DNA from: Candidatus Methanoprimaticola hominis
GTDB taxonomy: Archaea; Thermoplasmatota; Thermoplasmata; Methanomassiliicoccales; Methanomethylophilaceae
Length of the DNA stretch: 9,125 bases
Direction: 5' to 3'
NCBI GenBank assembly: GCA_006954465.1
Contig: LVVU01000124.1
Span: forward strand, 1-9,125
Under the pieces are notes generated by a model. It searched no databases. It saw only the letters and a list, made by a program, of their open reading frames with translations, and had not been told where the DNA came from. The position numbers and the translations under genes are program-made. Positions 5,632 through 9,125 of the stretch are shown here, in pieces. Each line of letters opens with the position of its first letter. Within the stretch, counting starts at the first letter, position 1.

Positions 5632-7020
5632 ATGAACAGCGAATACAAGAGATTCATAGAGAACAAGTCGAAGATGTGCGAGTCGATCGACACCTTCGCT
5701 CCCGAACTCTACGAGAAGTACGACGTCAAGAAGGGACTCCGCGACAGCAAGGGCAACGGCGTCGTCGTGGGTCTCACCAGCATCTCCCAGGTCGACGGAA
5801 CCGAGAAGATAAACGGCGTCAAGGTCCCCTGCGAGGGGAAGCTCCGCTACCGCGGGTACGACATCCAGGACCTGACCGCCGGATTCCTGAACAAACGGTT
5901 CGGATTCGAGGAGTGCGCCTACCTACTCCTGTTCGGGAAGCTTCCGAACGAGGAGGATCTGGACGAGTTCAAGAAGCACCTCTCCGAGGAGAGGAAGCTC
6001 CCCGTCACCTTCGCCAGGGACGTCATCATGAAGGCCGCCAACAGGGACATCATGAACTCCGTCTCCAGATGCGTCCTGTTCCTCGCATCCTACGACAAGA
6101 AGGCGCTGAACAACAGCATCGAGAACGTCCTGAGGCAGTGCATCTTCCTGATCAGCGTCTTCCCCATGCTGACCGTCTACAGCTACCACGCCTACAACCA
6201 CTACATCAACGACGAGAGCATGTACATCCACCGCCCCGACCCCAACCTGTCCACGGCGGAGAACATCCTGCGCATGCTCAGGCCCGACAAGTCCTACACG
6301 GAGCTCGAGGCCACCGTCCTGGACCTGGCGCTCGTCCTCCACATGGAGCACGGCGGAGGGAACAACTCCACATTCACCACCAGGGTCACCACGTCCTCCG
6401 GATCCGACACGTACGCGGTCGTCGCAGCCGCCATGTCCTCCCTCAAGGGACCGAAGCACGGAGGTGCGAACCTGAAGGTCATGGACATGATGGACGACAT
6501 CAAGCGCCATGTCAAGCACCCCGAGAAGGAGTCTGAGATGAGGAAGCACCTGTCGGACATCCTGGACAAGAAGGCCTTCGACCACCAGGGTCTGATATAC
6601 GGGATGGGGCACGCGGTCTACACCAAATCCGATCCGAGGGCGCTCGTCTTCAAATCCTTCGTCAAGCAGCTCGCCGAGGAGAAGGGGAGGATGGACGACT
6701 ACCGCATCTACGAGACTGTGGAGAGGATAGCCCCCGAGCTCATCCTGTCCAAGCGCCCCCACGCGACCAGCGTGACGGCCAACGTGGACTTCTACAGCGG
6801 ATTCGTCTACGACATGCTGGGCATCCCCCGGGAGCTCTACACCCCGCTCTTCGCGACCGCGAGGATCGTAGGATGGAGCGCCCACAGGCTCGAGGAGCTC
6901 ATCACATCCAACAAGATCCTCCGTCCGGCCTACGTCAACGTTGTCCAGCCCCGCGAGTACATCCCTCTGGAGAAGAGGCGAGGTGGATGTTCGGACAACC
7001 GACCGGGCACAGGGCGCTGA
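5632..7020 (+). CDS. gltA: Citrate synthase (Si-type, long form)
   Basis: Condenses oxaloacetate and acetyl-CoA to citrate in the cytosol, feeding 2-oxoglutarate and glutamate synthesis. The 462-residue protein has every catalytic landmark: HMEHGGGNNST (237-247), His276 in GPKHGGAN, His327 in GMGHAVY, Asp386 in NVDFYSG, and Arg411 in ATARIVGW. The HMEHGGGNNSTFTTR form and length of about 450 match the long clade common in Bacteroidota and Clostridia rather than the 370-residue archaeal/Bacillus form. It is unrelated to Re-citrate synthase, which many methanogens use. The ATG at 5632 has a strong ribosome-binding site. The C-terminus beyond PREYIPLEKR is a 13-residue polar tail (from RGGCSD to the stop) that overlaps the next gene by 34 bases. 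2-Methylcitrate synthase is a possible alternative, though no prp genes are nearby. Confidence 0.94.
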   Translation: MNSEYKRFIENKSKMCESIDTFAPELYEKYDVKKGLRDSKGNGVVVGLTSISQVDGTEKINGVKVPCEGKLRYRGYDIQDLTAGFLNKRFGFEECAYLLLFGKLPNEEDLDEFKKHLSEERKLPVTFARDVIMKAANRDIMNSVSRCVLFLASYDKKALNNSIENVLRQCIFLISVFPMLTVYSYHAYNHYINDESMYIHRPDPNLSTAENILRMLRPDKSYTELEATVLDLALVLHMEHGGGNNSTFTTRVTTSSGSDTYAVVAAAMSSLKGPKHGGANLKVMDMMDDIKRHVKHPEKESEMRKHLSDILDKKAFDHQGLIYGMGHAVYTKSDPRALVFKSFVKQLAEEKGRMDDYRIYETVERIAPELILSKRPHATSVTANVDFYSGFVYDMLGIPRELYTPLFATARIVGWSAHRLEELITSNKILRPAYVNVVQPREYIPLEKRRGGCSDNRPGTGR

Positions 7021-7442
7021 TCAACGCATCCAGGGCGCTGGACTCCATGGACCTCAAGTACATCACCGAGGGCAACGGCATCATCCTGAGCGCCATGGGG
7101 GACGACCTCCCCATCGGCATGGCCATCATGTCGGACGACGAGAACAGGACCCTGAACATCTACTGCTACCTGATGTTCGAGTTCCCTCCCGAGGCCCGCA
7201 GGACGCTGGTTCCCGAGCTCAACACCCTGAACAACACGATCAACAACGGCGGGTTCTACATGTCCACCGACGAGGACAAGATCTACTTCAAGATCGTCCA
7301 GAGCTACTTCGACAAGGTGCCGTCGGTCAGGACGATAGCCCATCTGATCCAGGTGGCGTTCAACACCGTCGATATCAACGACGGGAAGCTGAAGAACCTC
7401 ATCCCCCCGAGCGCCATACGCAAGGACCTGATGTACTCCTGA
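6987..7442 (+). CDS. YbjN-domain protein
   Basis: A 151-residue soluble protein with no catalytic motif. The pattern resembles the YbjN/type III secretion chaperone-like fold: an early helix (ALINASRALDSMDLKY), beta strands ending GDDLPIGMAI, strands LNIYCYLMFEFP, a helix with the LNTLNNTINNGGFYMS element, then an acidic strand EDKIYFKIV and a C-terminal helix. Known proteins of this fold are protein-binding or chaperone-like, and some affect stress and motility in bacteria; a biochemical role here is not known. The start at 6987 is supported by GAGG at 6975-6978, 8 bases upstream, and lies 34 bases inside the citrate synthase gene in another frame, implying coupled translation. The next in-frame ATG (7048) would remove the first helix. 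It may act on or with citrate synthase, but that is inference from position only. Confidence 0.72.
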   Translation: MFGQPTGHRALINASRALDSMDLKYITEGNGIILSAMGDDLPIGMAIMSDDENRTLNIYCYLMFEFPPEARRTLVPELNTLNNTINNGGFYMSTDEDKIYFKIVQSYFDKVPSVRTIAHLIQVAFNTVDINDGKLKNLIPPSAIRKDLMYS

Positions 7443-7489
7443 ACTCCGACGAGGCCAACAATTACATACGGACCTGATATCGCCCCATC

Positions 7490-7930
7490 ATGGCCGACAG
7501 GGAGAGCACCGCGGCGGAGAGATTCGTCTGCGGAGACAGGGATAGAGCGCTGTTCGAGGCGGGGATCAAGATGGGCACCCTCTACCACCAGTTCGTAGGG
7601 GCCCCGGTCAGCCTGAAGAGCGTCGAGGGCCTCGAGAAGGCCATGTCCGATGCCATCGAGGTGCAGCCGTACGTCGAGAAGGCGCGCGTGACCATCGTCC
7701 GCGACTCGATTCCGGAGGGAGGTGATGAGTATTCGTACTCATCGCTCACCGGAGAGATGATAGATGCCGTGATCACCATACGCATCGGCGATGCGGCCGT
7801 CACTGCTGAGATCCGCTACGACGAGGAGCTCCGTTATCCGCTGATGTTCGTCTCCGACCTGCAGCGATCCCGCGTTATCGATATCGGACATTCCATCCAT
7901 CCAGCGATTTCGCTCGATGCTTTAAAATAA
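7490..7930 (+). CDS. mptD: Archaeal 7,8-dihydroneopterin aldolase (MptD family)
   Basis: A 146-residue protein with the archaeal MptD pattern DRDRALFEAGIKMGTLYHQF followed by VGAPVS (residues 16-41), including conserved Glu23 and His33. MptD, unrelated in sequence to bacterial FolB, splits 7,8-dihydroneopterin into 6-hydroxymethyl-7,8-dihydropterin and glycolaldehyde, a step toward methanopterin or tetrahydrofolate. The remaining strands (EVQPYVEKARVTIVRD, EMIDAVITIRIG, VTAEIRYDEELRYPLMFVSDL) are consistent with the family. The last residues (from DIGHSIHPAI) extend slightly beyond the core. The 47-base gap from the YbjN gene contains ATTACATAC, about 22-29 bases before the ATG, a weak TATA-like candidate; there is no obvious ribosome-binding site, so leaderless expression or readthrough are both possible. 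The gene ends with TAA, unlike the TGA stops of the other genes. Family call is firm; which pterin cofactor it serves is not shown. Confidence 0.86.
   Translation: MADRESTAAERFVCGDRDRALFEAGIKMGTLYHQFVGAPVSLKSVEGLEKAMSDAIEVQPYVEKARVTIVRDSIPEGGDEYSYSSLTGEMIDAVITIRIGDAAVTAEIRYDEELRYPLMFVSDLQRSRVIDIGHSIHPAISLDALK
7921..7928 (+). promoter_or_regulatory. Possible TATA-like box for THEP1-trm1
   Basis: TTTAAAAT spans the last codons and stop of mptD, 50 bases before the ATG at 7979. A start of transcription about 25 bases downstream would leave a leader of roughly 25 bases. It is partly coding, so its composition is constrained by the Leu-Lys-stop codons and the call is weak. Confidence 0.3.
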
Positions 7931-7978
7931 GAACCCCGGTATACAGGGTAGGCCGACCTATCGTCTGGCGTGTTGCTC

Positions 7979-8524
7979 ATGATCGCTGATATCAAGATTG
8001 GAATCACCGGACTTCCTGGTTCCGGCAAAACTTACGCGCTCCTGCGTGTAATCGAGATGCTTCAGGACGGGGAACTCAGGATCGGCGGCATGATCGACGA
8101 GCCCGTCGGAGACGGCAGGCACAAGACCGGCTTCACGGTGCGCGACCTTCTGACAGGCGAGACGGATGTCTTCGCCAGCACCGATATCGAGAGCCGCATC
8201 ATGGTTGGGAAGATCGGCGTGGACCTCTCCAAGCTCGAAGCCATCGGCGTCAAGGCTATAAAAGAGGCGATTGAGAGCTGCGACATCATAGTCATCGACG
8301 AGGTCGGGAAGATGGAGGTCGAGTCCGAGGCGTTCATCGATGCCGTCAAAGAGGCGCTGGATGCCGACAAGCCCATGATCATAACCCTTCACAAGAAATC
8401 GAGGAACCCCCTGCTGCAGGACATCAGGAGGAGGGACGACGTCCGCATCCTCGAAGTTACCCCCACCAACCGCAACCTGCTTCCTTATAAGATTGTCCGT
8501 CTGATGAGCGGTGAGAACGTTTGA
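7979..8524 (+). CDS. THEP1-type nucleoside-triphosphatase
   Basis: A 181-residue P-loop NTPase of the THEP1 (NTPase_1) family. Walker A GLPGSGKT lies at residues 11-18, right after the first strand KIGIT. Walker B is IIVIDEVGKME, with Asp107 and Glu108, matching the family's IDEIGxME signature. GFTVRDLLTGE matches the family's GF-x-x-x-L-x-x-GE segment. A late strand MIITLHKKS precedes the C-terminal part. Members hydrolyse ATP, GTP and other NTPs slowly; the physiological role is not settled. The ATG at 7979 is preferred over the GTG (7970) and TTG (7973) immediately upstream, since it puts the P-loop at the usual distance from the N-terminus; no strong ribosome-binding site decides it. The stop TGA overlaps the trm1 TTG start, so the two are probably one transcript. 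Confidence 0.88.
   Translation: MIADIKIGITGLPGSGKTYALLRVIEMLQDGELRIGGMIDEPVGDGRHKTGFTVRDLLTGETDVFASTDIESRIMVGKIGVDLSKLEAIGVKAIKEAIESCDIIVIDEVGKMEVESEAFIDAVKEALDADKPMIITLHKKSRNPLLQDIRRRDDVRILEVTPTNRNLLPYKIVRLMSGENV
8510..8515 (+). promoter_or_regulatory. Ribosome-binding site deciding the trm1 TTG start
   Basis: GGTGAG sits 5 bases before the TTG at 8521, inside the end of the THEP1 gene. It supports a rare TTG start, since the frame has a TGA at 8512-8514 and the next in-frame start candidates (GTG 8617, ATG 8635) would delete conserved residues. Confidence 0.5.
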
Positions 8525-9125
8525 GCCCCGAAGGCTCCGTCATCCGCGAGGGATCGACAGACATCTGCGTTCCCCTTCAGCATTCCACCCACGGCCCCGG
8601 CAAGAAGATCGGCCCCGTGTTCTTCAACGAGCAGATGTCGTTCAACCGCGACGTCAGCGTCATGCTCCTCAGAGCCCTCGGCCGCGATTCCATAACCGTC
8701 GGAGACGCAATGGCGGCCACCGGATCCAGATCCGTCCGCATAGCAAACGAGGTCCCCGGTTCCGAGGTGGTGGCCAACGACATCTCCGCCACAGCGATGC
8801 CTTGGATCGAGCGCAACATCGAGCTCAACAACCTGACCAACTGCCAGGCATCCAACAAGGACATGCATGTGCTGTTCTCCGAGAGGACGTTCAACTACGT
8901 CGACCTGGACCCCTTCGGCTCCCCTGTGCCGTTCCTGCAGTCCGCGATACGCGGAGTCGGGAAGAAAGGGATACTGGCCGTCACCGCGACGGACATGGCC
9001 CCTCTGGCAGGAGCCCACGCGCCCAAATGCAGACGCAGATACCAGGTGGAACCGGTCAGGGGATTCATGTGCCATGAGGGAGGCCTGCGCATCCTCATGT
9101 GCACCGTCGCCCGCGAACTCGCCAA
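8521..9125 (+). CDS. trm1: tRNA (guanine26-N2)-dimethyltransferase Trm1, partial (3' end outside window)
   Basis: A SAM-dependent methyltransferase making N2-methyl- and N2,N2-dimethylguanosine at position 26 of tRNAs. 201 residues are visible. Seen: FFNEQMSFNRDVSV (residues 34-47), the SAM-binding segment DAMAATGSRSVRIANEV, then VVANDIS, the NKDMHVLF stretch, and the catalytic-type motif DLDPFGSPVPF, followed by AVTATDMAPLAG. These match archaeal Trm1 (usual length about 370-390), so roughly half is missing. It starts at TTG, overlapping the THEP1 TGA as TTGA, with GGTGAG five bases upstream. It is the last visible gene of the rightward run. Confidence 0.93.
   Translation, partial: MSPEGSVIREGSTDICVPLQHSTHGPGKKIGPVFFNEQMSFNRDVSVMLLRALGRDSITVGDAMAATGSRSVRIANEVPGSEVVANDISATAMPWIERNIELNNLTNCQASNKDMHVLFSERTFNYVDLDPFGSPVPFLQSAIRGVGKKGILAVTATDMAPLAGAHAPKCRRRYQVEPVRGFMCHEGGLRILMCTVARELA

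Noticed and set aside
5923..6885. 320-residue minus-strand frame opposite citrate synthase
   Set aside because: Antisense to a fully recognised enzyme with catalytic residues in place; Val/Asp-rich shadow translation.
8511..9077. Plus-strand 188-residue and minus-strand 196-residue frames over trm1
   Set aside because: The Trm1 frame contains clear SAM-binding and DPFGSP motifs; the others are Arg/His-rich or unremarkable shadows.

Overview
The window looks like chromosomal DNA from an archaeon, most likely a Thermoplasmatota methanogen of the Methanomassiliicoccales type. The support is archaeal-type 7,8-dihydroneopterin aldolase (MptD), a THEP1-type NTPase, archaeal Trm1, a cobyric acid synthase with the Cys-rich domain often seen with methanogen B12 genes, AT-rich TATA-like boxes 25-30 bases before start codons, and a GC-rich genome (by eye near 60%). 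Order-level placement is inference. There are no mobile elements, CRISPR arrays, rRNAs or tRNAs. Coding is dense, with overlapping or abutting stops and starts.

Layout. (1) 1-2517, minus strand: a two-gene operon joined by an ATGA overlap. It encodes a YhaO-type (Mre11-like) metallophosphoesterase nuclease and the first 444 residues of a YhaN-type SMC/Rad50-like ATPase that carries a hydrophobic hairpin inside its coiled coil, so it is probably membrane-anchored. (2) 2518-2647: a divergent promoter region with TATA-like boxes on both strands and a G/C-rich hairpin plus a 10-bp palindrome between them. (3) 2648-5296, plus strand: an 882-residue cobyric acid synthase fusion made of a Cys-rich metal-binding domain, a synthetase module, a type-3 glutaminase, and a second synthetase module with no glutaminase. 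(4) 5297-5551, minus strand: a small ThiS/MoaD/SAMP-like protein ending in Gly-Gly, whose stop codon abuts the cobQ stop. (5) 5552-5631: a second divergent promoter with a perfectly palindromic TATA-like box. (6) 5632-9125, plus strand: citrate synthase, a YbjN-domain protein (34-base overlap), MptD, a THEP1 NTPase, and trm1 (TTGA overlap, cut by the window end).

How it fits together. The left operon is probably a DNA-end-processing nuclease/ATPase pair of the bacterial SbcE (YhaO/YhaN) kind. The middle gene makes the corrinoid cofactor that methyltransferase-based methanogenesis depends on. The right-hand run mixes central carbon metabolism, pterin synthesis and tRNA modification, with no single pathway evident. 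The best candidates for something new are the doubled cobyric acid synthase and the apparently membrane-tethered Rad50-like ATPase in an archaeon.
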